Assembly: GCF_014656295.1 (NCBI RefSeq)
Contig: NZ_BNCD01000002.1
Coordinates: 248,001 to 312,000, forward strand
DNA from: Streptomyces sulfonofaciens
GTDB taxonomy: Bacteria; Actinomycetota; Actinomycetes; Streptomycetales; Streptomycetaceae
Direction: 5' to 3'
DNA length: 64,000 nt
Shown here: positions 1 to 8,485 of the stretch, piece by piece
Layout: the number at the start of each line of letters is the position of its first letter
Position numbering within the stretch: position 1 is the first letter of the stretch
Program-made: the position numbers and the translations under genes
The notes under the pieces: model-generated
The model's database searches: none
Told to the model about the DNA's origin: nothing
Seen by the model: only the letters and a program-made list of their open reading frames with translations

Positions 1-753
1 GTCGTCGTCCGCGTAGAAGCGGGAGTTGAAGTCGAAGCCGCCGAGCTTCCGCTCGCGGAGCAGCAGCGCCACGATGAACTCGATGTTGGTGCCCGGCGCG
101 TGGTGTCCGGTGTCCACCACGACCTGCGCCTTCGGGCCGAGCTTCAGGCAGTGCGCGTAGGCCGTGCCCCAGTCCGGCACGTCGGTGGCGTAGAAGGCGG
201 GCTCGAAGAACTTGTACTCCAGCAGCATCCGCTGGTCGTCGCCGAGCCGCTCGTACACCGCGGCCAGCGCCTCGGCGAGCCGGTCCTGACGGGCGTGCAG
301 GTCGTCCTGGCCCGGGTAGTTCGTACCGTCCGAGAACCAGAGCTTCAGATCGCGCGAGCCGGTGGCGTCCATGATGTCGACGCACTCCAGCAGGTGACCG
401 AGAGCCTTGCGGCGGACCGCGGGGTCTGGGTTGGTGACGGAGCCCAGCTTGTAGTCGTCGTCCTGGAAGACGTTGGAGTTGATCGCACCGAGACCGAGGC
501 CCCGTTCCCTGGCGTAGGCGGCCAGGGCGGCGTAGTCGTCGACGCGGTCCCACGGGATGTGCAGGGCCACGGTCGGCGCCACGCCCGTGTGCTCATGGAC
601 CCGGGCGGCGTCGTCCAGCTTCTCCCGCGGGGTGCGGGGGACGCCTGGTTGGGCAAACACCTTGAAGCGGGTGCCGGAGTTCCCGTAGGCCCAGGACGGC
701 GTCTCGATGCGCTGGGCTGCGAGCGCCGCTTTCACGGTCGCAAGATCGGGCAT
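1..753 (-). CDS. rhaI: L-rhamnose isomerase, N-terminal part (runs off the left edge)
   Basis: This enzyme converts L-rhamnose to L-rhamnulose, the first cytoplasmic step of rhamnose catabolism. About 251 residues are visible, starting [14 protein letters not shown] at the ATG at 753, which has an AGAGGTGG ribosome site. A metal-ligand stretch [16 protein letters not shown] and a later [14 protein letters not shown] block are typical of the Pseudomonas/Streptomyces-type isomerase and distinguish it from xylose isomerase. The upstream glutamate in LLEYKFFEP is likely another metal ligand. The C-terminus lies outside the window. The gene diverges from the sugar ABC operon at 1124, and the two 5' regions share a motif (765-780 and 919-934), so they are probably one rhamnose regulon. 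Confidence 0.9.
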   Translation of the reverse strand, partial: MPDLATVKAALAAQRIETPSWAYGNSGTRFKVFAQPGVPRTPREKLDDAARVHEHTGVAPTVALHIPWDRVDDYAALAAYARERGLGLGAINSNVFQDDDYKLGSVTNPDPAVRRKALGHLLECVDIMDATGSRDLKLWFSDGTNYPGQDDLHARQDRLAEALAAVYERLGDDQRMLLEYKFFEPAFYATDVPDWGTAYAHCLKLGPKAQVVVDTGHHAPGTNIEFIVALLLRERKLGGFDFNSRFYADDD

Positions 754-764
754 GTGGCCACCTC

Positions 765-780
765 TGAAAACGATTCAATC
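765..780 (-). promoter_or_regulatory. Operator-like site upstream of rhaI
   Basis: On the minus strand the bases read GATTGAATCGTTTTCA, ending about 11 nt before the rhaI start codon. The same GATTGAATC-N-TTT core recurs at 919-934 pointing at the transporter operon. The TGAA...TTCA ends suggest a LacI-type half-site pair. The LacI protein at 6102 is the obvious candidate binder, by inference only. The rest of 754-1123 holds no gene. Confidence 0.5.
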
Positions 781-918
781 CAATGTCAACGAACTTTGGC
801 GCCGATTACGTCTGACGTCAAGGCCCCGGCGTCCCCGGATCGTTCATGGTGAGGGCTGTGGGGCCGACGCACCCACCCTTGACGGGAAATCTGTTCGGGA
901 CTAGCTTCCCCGGAACTT

Positions 919-934
919 GATTGAATCATTTCAT
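919..934 (+). promoter_or_regulatory. Operator-like site upstream of the rhamnose ABC transporter operon
   Basis: The bases read GATTGAATCATTTCAT and include the inverted ends TGAA/TTCA. Twelve of the first thirteen bases match the minus-strand copy at 765-780. It lies about 190 bp upstream of the transporter start codon. This AT-rich patch stands out from the surrounding GC-rich leader (940-1120), in which I see no gene. Confidence 0.5.
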
Positions 935-1123
935 GACAGCGGGCCACGGCCGGAGGCCGCTTGAGCGGTTCCTAGCAGGCTGCGTCGGGTCCTGTGCCGG
1001 GCCCCGGCAGATCCTGTGCCAGGTCCTGCCGGGGCCTGCCGGATCCGGGCACCCCGGCGCGGCCGGGGGCACGCCCGGCGGCACGGCCGCCCCGTACATC
1101 GCTCGTCGAGTGGGAGTCGCAGC

Positions 1124-2827
1124 ATGACCCGATCGGAGCCGGACGCCGTGCCGGTGCTCGCGCTGGAGGGGGTGAGCAAGTCCTTCGGCGCGGTGCGTGC
1201 GCTCAGGGACGTGTCCCTGCGGCTGTACGCCGGCGAGGCGCACGCCCTGGCGGGGGAGAACGGCGCGGGCAAGTCGACGCTCATCAAGACCCTGGCGGGA
1301 GTGCACCGCCCGGACACCGGCACGGTGCTCCTGGACGGCCGCCCCGTAGTCCTGCACGGCCCGGCGGACGCGCGTGACGCCGGGGTGGCCGTGATCTACC
1401 AGGAACCCACCCTCTTCCCCGACCTGTCGGTGGCCGAGAACGTCTTCATGGGCCGCCAGCCGCGCCGTTCGCTCGGCCGGGTCGACCACAGGGCCGCGCG
1501 CACCGCCGCGGCGGCCCTCTTCGCGCGCCTCGGCGTGGACCTGGACCCGCAGCAGCCGGCGCGCGGCCTGTCCATCGCCGACCAGCAGCTCGTCGAGATC
1601 GCCAAGGCGCTCTCCTCCGACGCCCGGGTCCTGATCATGGACGAGCCGACCGCCGCGCTCACCGGCAGCGAGGTCGCCAGGCTCTTCGGCGTGGTGCGCA
1701 CCCTGCGCGAACAGGGGGCGGCCGTGCTGTTCATCTCGCACCGGCTGGAGGAGATCTTCCGGCTCTGCCAGCGGGTGACGACCCTGCGCGACGGCGCACT
1801 GGTCGCCAGTGACCTGCTCGGTGATCCGCAGGGCCGTCGGGCTCCGGAGTCCGGAGGTTCCGGCGCTTCCGGGGGTTCAGGGAGTACAGGGGGTTCCGGT
1901 GGTTCAGGGGGGTCTGACCGCCCGGCCGGATCCGGGGGCGCCGCCGGTCCCGCGGACGCCGCGGACGGTGCCGGTGCCCCGGGTGGGCGCGGCCTCACCG
2001 AGGACGACCTGGTGCGCCGGATGGTCGGCCGCGACCTCGACGAGCTGTACCCCAAGCAGGACACCCCGATCGGCGAGGTCGCGCTGGACGTGCGGCAGCT
2101 GACCCGGGAAGGGGTCTTCACCGACGTCTCCTTCACGGTGCGGCACGGGGAGATCGTCGGGCTCGCCGGTCTCGTCGGGGCCGGCCGCAGCGAGGTGGCA
2201 CGTGCCGTCTTCGGCGTCGACCGCTGGGATGCGGGTTCTGTGCACGTGGACGGCAGGCCGCTCACCAACGGCGCACCCAGCATCGCGATGGCGGCCGGGC
2301 TGGCCCTCGTCCCCGAGGACCGCAGGGCCCAGGGCCTGGTGATGGGCATGTCCATCGAGCGGAACGTCAACCTGACCGCCCTGACCGGCCTCGGCGGCAC
2401 GGTGCGCGGCGGCCTGATGGACCGGCGCGCGGAGCGCAGCCGGGCACTGGACTGGGCCGTCAGGCTCCAGGTCAAGTACGCCGCGCTGGCCGACGCCGTC
2501 GGCACCCTGTCCGGCGGCAACCAGCAGAAGGTGGTCCTCGCCAAGTGGCTGGCGACCACACCGAAGGTGCTGATCGTCGACGAACCCACCCGCGGTATCG
2601 ACGTCGGTACCAAGGCCGAGGTGCACCGGCTGCTCTCCCGGCTCGCCGCCGACGGGGTGGCGGTCCTGATGATCTCCTCCGACCTGCCCGAGGTCCTCGG
2701 CATGGCCGACCGGGTGCTGGTCATGCACGAGGGCCGGCTGACCGCCGAGATCCCCCGAGCCGGGGCCACCGAGGAGTCCGTGATGGCGGCGGCGACCGGC
2801 CGGGGTACCACAGGGAGGGCGGCATGA
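1124..2827 (+). CDS. Sugar ABC transporter, fused double ATPase (probably rhamnose)
   Basis: This 567-residue protein energises import of a monosaccharide, in the RbsA/RhaT class with two nucleotide-binding domains on one chain. Domain 1 has Walker [10 protein letters not shown] near residue 44 and Walker B LIMDEPTA near 169. Domain 2 begins near residue 300, has a loop GLVGAGRSE in place of Walker A, the signature LSGGNQQK near 461 and Walker [13 protein letters not shown]. The degenerate second P-loop is normal for this family. I chose the ATG at 1124 because GTGGGAG precedes it and the family starts there; the frame is open further upstream. The oddity is a Gly/Ser/Ala-rich insert (about residues 241-288) in the inter-domain linker. 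It overlaps the next gene by ATGA. Confidence 0.92.
   Translation: MTRSEPDAVPVLALEGVSKSFGAVRALRDVSLRLYAGEAHALAGENGAGKSTLIKTLAGVHRPDTGTVLLDGRPVVLHGPADARDAGVAVIYQEPTLFPDLSVAENVFMGRQPRRSLGRVDHRAARTAAAALFARLGVDLDPQQPARGLSIADQQLVEIAKALSSDARVLIMDEPTAALTGSEVARLFGVVRTLREQGAAVLFISHRLEEIFRLCQRVTTLRDGALVASDLLGDPQGRRAPESGGSGASGGSGSTGGSGGSGGSDRPAGSGGAAGPADAADGAGAPGGRGLTEDDLVRRMVGRDLDELYPKQDTPIGEVALDVRQLTREGVFTDVSFTVRHGEIVGLAGLVGAGRSEVARAVFGVDRWDAGSVHVDGRPLTNGAPSIAMAAGLALVPEDRRAQGLVMGMSIERNVNLTALTGLGGTVRGGLMDRRAERSRALDWAVRLQVKYAALADAVGTLSGGNQQKVVLAKWLATTPKVLIVDEPTRGIDVGTKAEVHRLLSRLAADGVAVLMISSDLPEVLGMADRVLVMHEGRLTAEIPRAGATEESVMAAATGRGTTGRAA
1851..1985 (+). repeat. Low-complexity Gly/Ser/Ala-coding tract inside the ABC ATPase
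   Basis: Degenerate GGTTCCGG/GGTTCAGG units encode a run of Gly-Ser-Gly-Gly followed by Gly/Ala/Asp residues. The tract stays in frame and lies exactly between the two ATPase domains, where a flexible linker tolerates length change. Similar tracts occur in the LacI protein and in the first acyl-CoA dehydrogenase. Confidence 0.75.
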
Positions 2828-3864
2828 CCCTGACCCAGCAGCCCCCCGCGCCCGCCACCGGCGAGGCACGCGGCGGCGCCACCCGGCTCGTCGACCGGGT
2901 ATTCCGGATACGGGAAGTCGCGATCCTCCTGGTCTTCCTGGTGATGATCGCGATCACCCAGGCGGGCAACAGCCAGTTCCTGTCCGAACAGGGCGTCAAG
3001 GACCTGCTGCTGAACGCCACCATCCTGGTGCTGGTCGCCACCGGACAGGCGCTGGTGGTGATCTCGCGCAACGTCGACCTCTCGGTCGGCTCCACCCTCG
3101 GCATCAGCGCGTTCGCCGCCGGAGACTACCTCCAGGGCGGCGGCGACTCCTTCCTGGCACTGCTGCTCGCGGTGGCGCTCGGCATCGGCTGCGGACTGCT
3201 CAACGGAGCCCTCGTCAGCCTCGGCCAGGTGCCCGCGCTCGTGGTCACCCTGGGCACGCTGTACGTGATCCGCGGCGTGGACTCGATCTGGGTCGGCTCC
3301 CGGCAGATCACCGCCTCCGACCTGCCGGGCCCCTTCACCGACTTCGGATCCGGCGGCCTGGGCGCGCTGCCCTACCTGGCGCTGATCGCCCTCGCGGTGG
3401 TGGTCGCCGTCGCCTACTACCTGCGCCACTTCGGCGGCGGCCGCGAGCTGTACGCACTGGGCTCCAACCCCGAGGCCGCGCGGCTCGCCGGAATCCCGGT
3501 GCGGCGCCGGATCCTCGCCGCCTACACCGCCTGCGGCGCGCTCTCCGGACTCGCCGGCGCGCTGTACCTCGCCCGCTTCGGCAACGTCGACTCCGCCACC
3601 GGCAACGGCTACGAACTCACCGTCGTCAGCGCCGTCGTGGTGGGCGGCGTCGCGTTCACCGGCGGCGCGGGCAGTGTCTACGGCGCGGCCCTCGGCGCCC
3701 TGCTGCTGACCTCCGTGAACAGCGTGCTGCCCGCGCTCGGCGTCAGCTCCGTGTGGGTGCTCGCCATCAACGGTGTCCTGCTGGTGCTCGCCATCGCCGT
3801 GGACCGGGTGGTCGCCCTGCGCCTGGCCGCGGCCCTGAAGAAGAGGAACGCCCGCCATGGCTGA
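2824..3864 (+). CDS. Sugar ABC transporter permease 1 (BPD_transp_2 / RbsC type)
   Basis: This 346-residue inner-membrane permease has about nine hydrophobic segments and belongs to the RbsC/RhaP family, forming half of the sugar channel. The family hallmarks are [12 protein letters not shown] after the second helix, the loop [18 protein letters not shown] that contacts the ATPase, and [19 protein letters not shown] near the end. It starts inside the ATPase stop codon (ATGA at 2824), which implies translational coupling. Its last 8 bases overlap the start of the second permease. A dimer of this protein with the next gene product is expected. Confidence 0.92.
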   Translation: MTLTQQPPAPATGEARGGATRLVDRVFRIREVAILLVFLVMIAITQAGNSQFLSEQGVKDLLLNATILVLVATGQALVVISRNVDLSVGSTLGISAFAAGDYLQGGGDSFLALLLAVALGIGCGLLNGALVSLGQVPALVVTLGTLYVIRGVDSIWVGSRQITASDLPGPFTDFGSGGLGALPYLALIALAVVVAVAYYLRHFGGGRELYALGSNPEAARLAGIPVRRRILAAYTACGALSGLAGALYLARFGNVDSATGNGYELTVVSAVVVGGVAFTGGAGSVYGAALGALLLTSVNSVLPALGVSSVWVLAINGVLLVLAIAVDRVVALRLAAALKKRNARHG

Positions 3865-4894
3865 CAGCTCCCCGAAACGTGCCGCGCGGCGCGCCGGCGC
3901 CCTGCGCTGGGACGGTGTCGTCGGCGTCCTGCTCCTCGTGCTGCTCCTGCTCTCCTTCGGCTTCGTCGACGGCTTCGGTAACGCGCTCAACCTGTCGTTC
4001 CTGATCGGCAACACCCTGCCCATCGCCCTGATCGCACTGCCGATGACGCTGCTGGTGGTCGCGGGCGAGATAGACCTGTCGGTGGCGTCGACGGCCGGGC
4101 TCAGCGGCGCCGTCATGGGGGCCCTGTGGAACGCGGGGATGGCCATCGAGACGATCATCCCGATCTGCCTGCTGCTCGGCGTGGTCTGCGGCCTCGTCAA
4201 CGGCCTGCTGGTGACCCGGCTCGGCCTGCCCTCGCTCGCCGTGACCATCGGCACGCTGGCCGCCTACCGGGGCATCGCGCAGATCGTGCTCGGCTCCAAC
4301 GCGGTCACCGACTTCCCCGCGCCGTACCTCGACTTCGCCGCGGGCCGGATCGGCTCGACCTTCGTCCCGTACGCCTTCCTGCCGTTCCTGGTGCTGCTCG
4401 CCGTCGCCGTGGTGGTGCTGCACGCCACGCCCTTCGGCCGCTCGCTCTTCGCCGTCGGGGCCAACGAGGAGGCCGCGCGGTTCGCCGGTATCCGCGTCAG
4501 GCGGCACAAGCTGTGGCTCTTCACCGCCACCGGCCTGATGTCCGCCCTCACCGGTGTCTTCTGGGCGCTGCACTACGCCAGCGCCCGCTACGACAACGCC
4601 ACCGGCCTCGAACTCTCCGTCGTCGCCGCCGTGCTGCTCGGCGGCATCGACTTCGACGGCGGGCGGGGCACCCTCGGGGGCGCCGTCGCCGGGGTCTTCC
4701 TGCTCGGCGGGCTGCAGAACGCCATGAGCCTGCTGAACGTCTCCGCCCAGTCCCAGACCGTGGTCACCGGTGTGCTGCTGGTCATCTCCGTCCTCGGACC
4801 GCGCGTCGCCCGGCAGATCGCCGCGCGCCCCGTCGCGCTCCCCGTCCCTCCTGCCCCGCAAACTTCCCCAGGCCCGTCCGAAAGGGACCGCTGA
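3857..4894 (+). CDS. Sugar ABC transporter permease 2 (BPD_transp_2 / RbsC type)
   Basis: This 345-residue membrane protein is homologous to the preceding permease and supplies the second half of the translocation pore. It carries VAGEIDLSVAS, the ATPase-contact loop AVGANEEAARFAGIRVRR, and GGIDFDGGRGTLGGAVAG. The ATG at 3857 lies within the end of permease 1 with GAAGAGGAA upstream. Two distinct permeases plus one fused ATPase is the arrangement known for rhamnose importers (RhaSTPQ), supporting rhamnose as the substrate, as does the divergent rhaI. Confidence 0.92.
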   Translation: MADSSPKRAARRAGALRWDGVVGVLLLVLLLLSFGFVDGFGNALNLSFLIGNTLPIALIALPMTLLVVAGEIDLSVASTAGLSGAVMGALWNAGMAIETIIPICLLLGVVCGLVNGLLVTRLGLPSLAVTIGTLAAYRGIAQIVLGSNAVTDFPAPYLDFAAGRIGSTFVPYAFLPFLVLLAVAVVVLHATPFGRSLFAVGANEEAARFAGIRVRRHKLWLFTATGLMSALTGVFWALHYASARYDNATGLELSVVAAVLLGGIDFDGGRGTLGGAVAGVFLLGGLQNAMSLLNVSAQSQTVVTGVLLVISVLGPRVARQIAARPVALPVPPAPQTSPGPSERDR

Positions 4895-5982
4895 TGTTCT
4901 CTCCCGCACTGCGCCGCGCCGGCCTCACGCTCGCCGCGATCACCTCGCTCGCCCTGGCCGCCACGGCGTGCGGCGGCACCACCAAGGACTCGGTCGACCA
5001 CGACAGCGGCGGCAAGGGCGCGGCCTCCGGCGCCAAGGCCGACCCGAACGCGCCCACCAAGAAGGGCCTGAAGGTCGCCTTCCTGCCCAAGCAGGTCAAC
5101 AACCCGTACTTCACCGTCGCCGACAAGGGCGGCCAGAAGGCCCTCGGGCAACTGGGCTCGACGTACAAGGAGTCCGGTCCGAGCAGCGCGACCGACACCT
5201 CCGGCCAGGTCTCCTACGTCAACATCCTCACCCAGCAGCAGGTCGACGCGATGGCCGTGTCCGCGCAGGACCCCGGCGCGCTGTGCACCGCCCTGAAGCA
5301 GGCCATGAAGAACGGCATCAAGGTCGTCACCTACGACTCCGACACCAATCCGGACTGCCGCAACGTCTTCATCTCGCAGGCCGGCGCCGAGGAGATCGGC
5401 CGCAGCCAGATCCAGCAGATCGCCAAGCAGATCGGCTACAAGGGCGAGATCGCGATCCTGTCCGCCGCGCAGACCGCGACCAACCAGAACACCTGGATCA
5501 AGTACATGAAGGACGAGCTGAAGAAGCCCGAGTACAAGAACGTGAAGCTGGTGAAGACCGCCTACGGCAACGACGACGCCCAGCAGTCCTTCCAGCAGAC
5601 CCAGGGCCTGCTCCAGGAGCACCCGAAGCTCGCCGGGATCGTCTCGCCGACGACGGTCGGCATCAAGGCCGCCGCCCAGTACCTGTCCGGCTCCAAGTAC
5701 AAGGGCAAGGTCCGGCTCACCGGCCTCGGCACACCCAACGACATGCGGCAGTACGTGAAGAACGGCACCGTCAAGGCATTCGAGCTGTGGGACCCCGCCA
5801 AGCTGGGCGCTCTCGCCGCGCACGCCGCCGTGGCGCTGGCCTCCGGGCAGATCACCGGGGCCCGGGGCGAGACGCTGAAGGCCGGCGGCATGGGCACCTT
5901 CACCGTCGGTGCCAAGGGCGTGATCGACCTCGGCAAGCCCACCGTGTTCGACGCCGGGAACATCGACCGCTACAGGTTCTGA
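4894..5982 (+). CDS. Rhamnose-type substrate-binding lipoprotein
   Basis: This 362-residue lipoprotein captures the sugar outside the membrane for the ABC importer. It has a basic N-terminus, a hydrophobic stretch and a lipobox LAATAC with Cys26 as the predicted lipidated residue. A charged low-complexity spacer follows before the Peripla_BP_4 fold begins at GLKVAFLPKQVNNPYF. Features such as VSAQDPGALCTALKQAMKNG, VVTYDSDTNPDCR and the ending PTVFDAGNIDRYRF match RhaS-type proteins. The start ATG shares one base with the permease stop (TGATG), so it is coupled. It is last in the transporter operon, 119 bp before the regulator gene. Confidence 0.9.
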   Translation: MFSPALRRAGLTLAAITSLALAATACGGTTKDSVDHDSGGKGAASGAKADPNAPTKKGLKVAFLPKQVNNPYFTVADKGGQKALGQLGSTYKESGPSSATDTSGQVSYVNILTQQQVDAMAVSAQDPGALCTALKQAMKNGIKVVTYDSDTNPDCRNVFISQAGAEEIGRSQIQQIAKQIGYKGEIAILSAAQTATNQNTWIKYMKDELKKPEYKNVKLVKTAYGNDDAQQSFQQTQGLLQEHPKLAGIVSPTTVGIKAAAQYLSGSKYKGKVRLTGLGTPNDMRQYVKNGTVKAFELWDPAKLGALAAHAAVALASGQITGARGETLKAGGMGTFTVGAKGVIDLGKPTVFDAGNIDRYRF

Positions 5983-6101
5983 CACGGCGCTGCCCGGTGG
6001 CGGTCCGTCCGCACGGCGCGGGGCGCATACGCTGACACCCACCCGGCCCGCGCCCCGCCCGAGCCCGGGCACCCGACGGCAGGACGGAGCAGGGACGAAA
6101 C

Positions 6102-7175
6102 ATGGTCGGCATCAAGGACGTGGCCCGGGACGCCGGGGTGTCGGTGGGCACGGTATCCAATGTGATCAACCGTCCCGACCTGGTGTCAGAGGAGACTCGG
6201 CGCCGGGTGCAGTCCGTCATCGACCGCCTGGGGTATGTCCGCAGCGAGTCCGCGCGCCAGCTACGGGCCGGGCACAGCCGCATCATGGCCCTGCTGGTGC
6301 TCGACATGGGCAACCCGTTCTTCGTGGACGTCGCGCGCGGCGCCGAGCGCGCCGCGCGCGAGGCGGGCCTCGGCGTGATGGTCTGCAACAGCGCCCAGGA
6401 CCCCACCGAGGAGGCCGACTACCTCTCGCTCTTCGCCGAGCAGCGGGTCCGCGGCGTGCTGCTCACCCCGACCGACGCGAGCGGCCGCAACATCGCCGCG
6501 TTCCGACGCCACAAGATCCCGTTCGTGCTCGTCGACCGGGTCGCGGAGGGCACCACCGAGTGCTCCGTCTCCGTGGACGACGTCGCGGGCGGCGCGCTCG
6601 CCGTACGGCACCTCGTCGACGCGGGCCACCGGCGCATCGCGTACGTCAGCGGCCCGCCGGGACTCAACCAGGTGAGGGACCGCCGGGAAGGCGCGCTGCG
6701 CGCCCTGGCCGAGGCCGGACTGCCCGCACAGACGCTGCACGAACTGCCCACCGAACGCCTCGACGTCGCGGCGGGCCGCGACGCGGGCGCCCGGCTGCTC
6801 GGCCTCGCCGACCGGCCCACCGCCGTCTTCTGCGCCAACGACCTGCTGGCGCTCGGCGTCCTCCAGGCGATGTTCGCGGCCGGGGTCCCGGTGCCGGAGG
6901 AGGTGGCCATCGTCGGCTACGACGACATCGAGTTCGCCGCTGCGGCCGCGGTACCGCTCACCTCGGTGCGCCAGCCCGCGGTCACCATGGGAGCGATGGC
7001 CGCGGAACTCCTCCTGGAGGAGACGGAGACGGAGACGGGCGGGGGCGCGGGCGGTGGAACGGGCACGGGCGCCGGCGGAGGCGCGGGCGCAGCGGACACG
7101 GCCGGGCACACGCACCGGCGTGTCGTCCTCCAGCCGGAACTGGTGGTGCGCAGGTCCAGCCTGCGGCGGCGGTGA
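6102..7175 (+). CDS. LacI family transcriptional regulator
   Basis: This 357-residue DNA-binding regulator has a LacI helix-turn-helix at residues 4-37 (IKDVARDAGVSVGTVSNVIN) and a periplasmic-binding-like effector domain (MALLVLDMGNPFF, VLVDRV, VFCANDLLALGV, IVGYDDIEF). Placed just after the sugar transporter operon, it probably senses a rhamnose-related ligand and controls this locus. The GATTGAATC motifs at 765 and 919 are candidate targets. A GGACGGAGCAGGGACG leader gives the ribosome site. Near residues 308-331 a Glu-Thr then Gly/Thr/Ala-rich tract interrupts the C-terminal domain before VLQPELVVRRSS, which is unusual. Confidence 0.92.
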   Translation: MVGIKDVARDAGVSVGTVSNVINRPDLVSEETRRRVQSVIDRLGYVRSESARQLRAGHSRIMALLVLDMGNPFFVDVARGAERAAREAGLGVMVCNSAQDPTEEADYLSLFAEQRVRGVLLTPTDASGRNIAAFRRHKIPFVLVDRVAEGTTECSVSVDDVAGGALAVRHLVDAGHRRIAYVSGPPGLNQVRDRREGALRALAEAGLPAQTLHELPTERLDVAAGRDAGARLLGLADRPTAVFCANDLLALGVLQAMFAAGVPVPEEVAIVGYDDIEFAAAAAVPLTSVRQPAVTMGAMAAELLLEETETETGGGAGGGTGTGAGGGAGAADTAGHTHRRVVLQPELVVRRSSLRRR

Positions 7176-7250
7176 GAGCTTGGTGCCGGAGGCTTCGCGG
7201 GGCGGCTGCGCGGCCGCATGGCCGCATGACGGGGCCGGGGGCCAGGTCGT

Positions 7251-7274
7251 CCCGTGGCCCCGTGGCCCCGTGGC
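7251..7274 (+). repeat. Three tandem copies of CCCGTGGC
   Basis: Three perfect 8-bp units sit in the 290-bp gap between the LacI gene and the oxidoreductase operon. No gene is visible in this gap. A further partial CCGTCGCC follows. No function can be assigned. Confidence 0.7.
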
Positions 7275-7405
7275 CCGTCGCCCCGCGAGCCCGTGAGTGC
7301 GTGGCGGCCGGGGGCCTGTGCGGGTGGACGGAACCTGATGGGTGGCGGGCGGCGGACGGCCCCGGGCGCGGCGTGGCGGGGCCGCGAGGCGGCTTCCGGA
7401 TGGGC

Positions 7406-7422
7406 AAGCGACCGCTTAGTAT
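7406..7422 (+). promoter_or_regulatory. Palindromic operator AAGCG-AC-CGCTT overlapping a -10 box
   Basis: AAGCG at 7406-7410 and CGCTT at 7413-7417 form a short perfect inverted repeat. A -10-like TAGTAT occupies 7417-7422, about 44 bp before the oxidoreductase start. An operator overlapping the -10 would repress the oxidoreductase and acyl-CoA dehydrogenase operon. TetR-type regulators of acyl-CoA metabolism often bind sites of this shape, but the regulator is not in the window. Confidence 0.5.
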
Positions 7423-7465
7423 GTCGGGCAGTCAGGTTCGACGACCCTCCCGTGGAGGCCCCTCT

Positions 7466-8485
7466 ATGCCCCACATGCCCCCGATGCAGGCATGGCACGT
7501 GCACCAGACCGGCGAACCGCGCGAGGTGATGCGCCTGGAGGAGTCGGTCCGGCCCGAGCCGGGCGAGGGCCAGGTCCTGCTGAAGGTCCGCGCCGCGAGC
7601 GTCAACTTCCCCGACGCCCTGCTCTGCCGCGGCCAGTACCAGGTGCGTCCGCCGTTGCCGTTCACACCCGGAGTGGAGATCTGCGCGACCGCCGAGGACG
7701 GCCGCCGCGTCCTCACCACCTGCGCCCTGCCGCACGGCGGCTTCGCCGAGTACGCCCTCGCGGATGCCGCCGCGCTGCTGCCGGCGCCCGACGCGCTCGA
7801 CGACGCAGAGGCCGCAGCGCTGCACATCGCGTACCAGACGGGATGGTTCGGGCTGCACCGCAGGGCGCGGCTGCGCCCGGGCGAGACGCTGCTCGTGCAC
7901 GCGGCCGCCGGCGGCGTAGGCAGCGCAGCCGTCCAGCTCGGAAAGGCGGCGGGCGCGCGGGTCATCGGTGTCGTCGGCGGCCCGGCGAAGGCCGAGACGG
8001 CCCGTGCCCTCGGCTGCGACCTGGTGATCGACCGGCACTCGGACGACGTGGTCGCGACGGTGAAGCAGGCGACGGAAGGCCGTGGTGCCGATGTGGTCTA
8101 CGACCCCGTCGGCGGCGATGCGTACACCTGGTCCACGAAGTGCGTGGCCTTCGAGGGCCGGATCGTGGTGGTCGGCTTCAGCAGCGGCTCCATCCCGAGC
8201 CCCGCCCTGGGACACGCCCTGGTGAAGAACTACTCCATCCTCGGCCTGCACTGGGGCCTGTACGCGGCCAGGGCCCCGCAGACGATCCTGGAGTGCCACG
8301 GCCAGCTCACCGCGCTGGCCGAAAAGGGTGCGATCAAACCGCTGGTCAGCGATCGGGTGCCGCTGGCGGCCGCGGTGGACGCGGTCCAGCGGGTCGCGGA
8401 CGGGACGACCACGGGGCGCGTGTGCGTGCTGCCCGGACTCCCGTCCGGGAACGGGACCGGTGCGGCGGACGGAGCGGGGGCATGA
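7466..8485 (+). CDS. NADPH:quinone oxidoreductase family protein (zinc-free MDR)
   Basis: This 339-residue protein of the medium-chain dehydrogenase/reductase superfamily is predicted to reduce quinones or enoyl-type substrates with NADPH. It has the family opening VRAASVNFPDALLCRGQYQ and a nucleotide-binding segment LLVHAAAGGVGSAAVQLGKA (AxxGxxG) near residue 150, and lacks the catalytic zinc cysteines of alcohol dehydrogenases. The ATG at 7466 follows CGTGGAGG; ATGs at 7475 and 7484 are alternatives. Its stop overlaps the next start by ATGA. Coupling to two acyl-CoA dehydrogenases suggests a role in acyl-CoA or lipid catabolism. Confidence 0.88.
   Translation: MPHMPPMQAWHVHQTGEPREVMRLEESVRPEPGEGQVLLKVRAASVNFPDALLCRGQYQVRPPLPFTPGVEICATAEDGRRVLTTCALPHGGFAEYALADAAALLPAPDALDDAEAAALHIAYQTGWFGLHRRARLRPGETLLVHAAAGGVGSAAVQLGKAAGARVIGVVGGPAKAETARALGCDLVIDRHSDDVVATVKQATEGRGADVVYDPVGGDAYTWSTKCVAFEGRIVVVGFSSGSIPSPALGHALVKNYSILGLHWGLYAARAPQTILECHGQLTALAEKGAIKPLVSDRVPLAAAVDAVQRVADGTTTGRVCVLPGLPSGNGTGAADGAGA

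Noticed and set aside
1396..4254. Minus-strand open frame of 952 codons
   Set aside because: It is the complement of the sugar ABC ATPase and permease genes, which carry clear family motifs.
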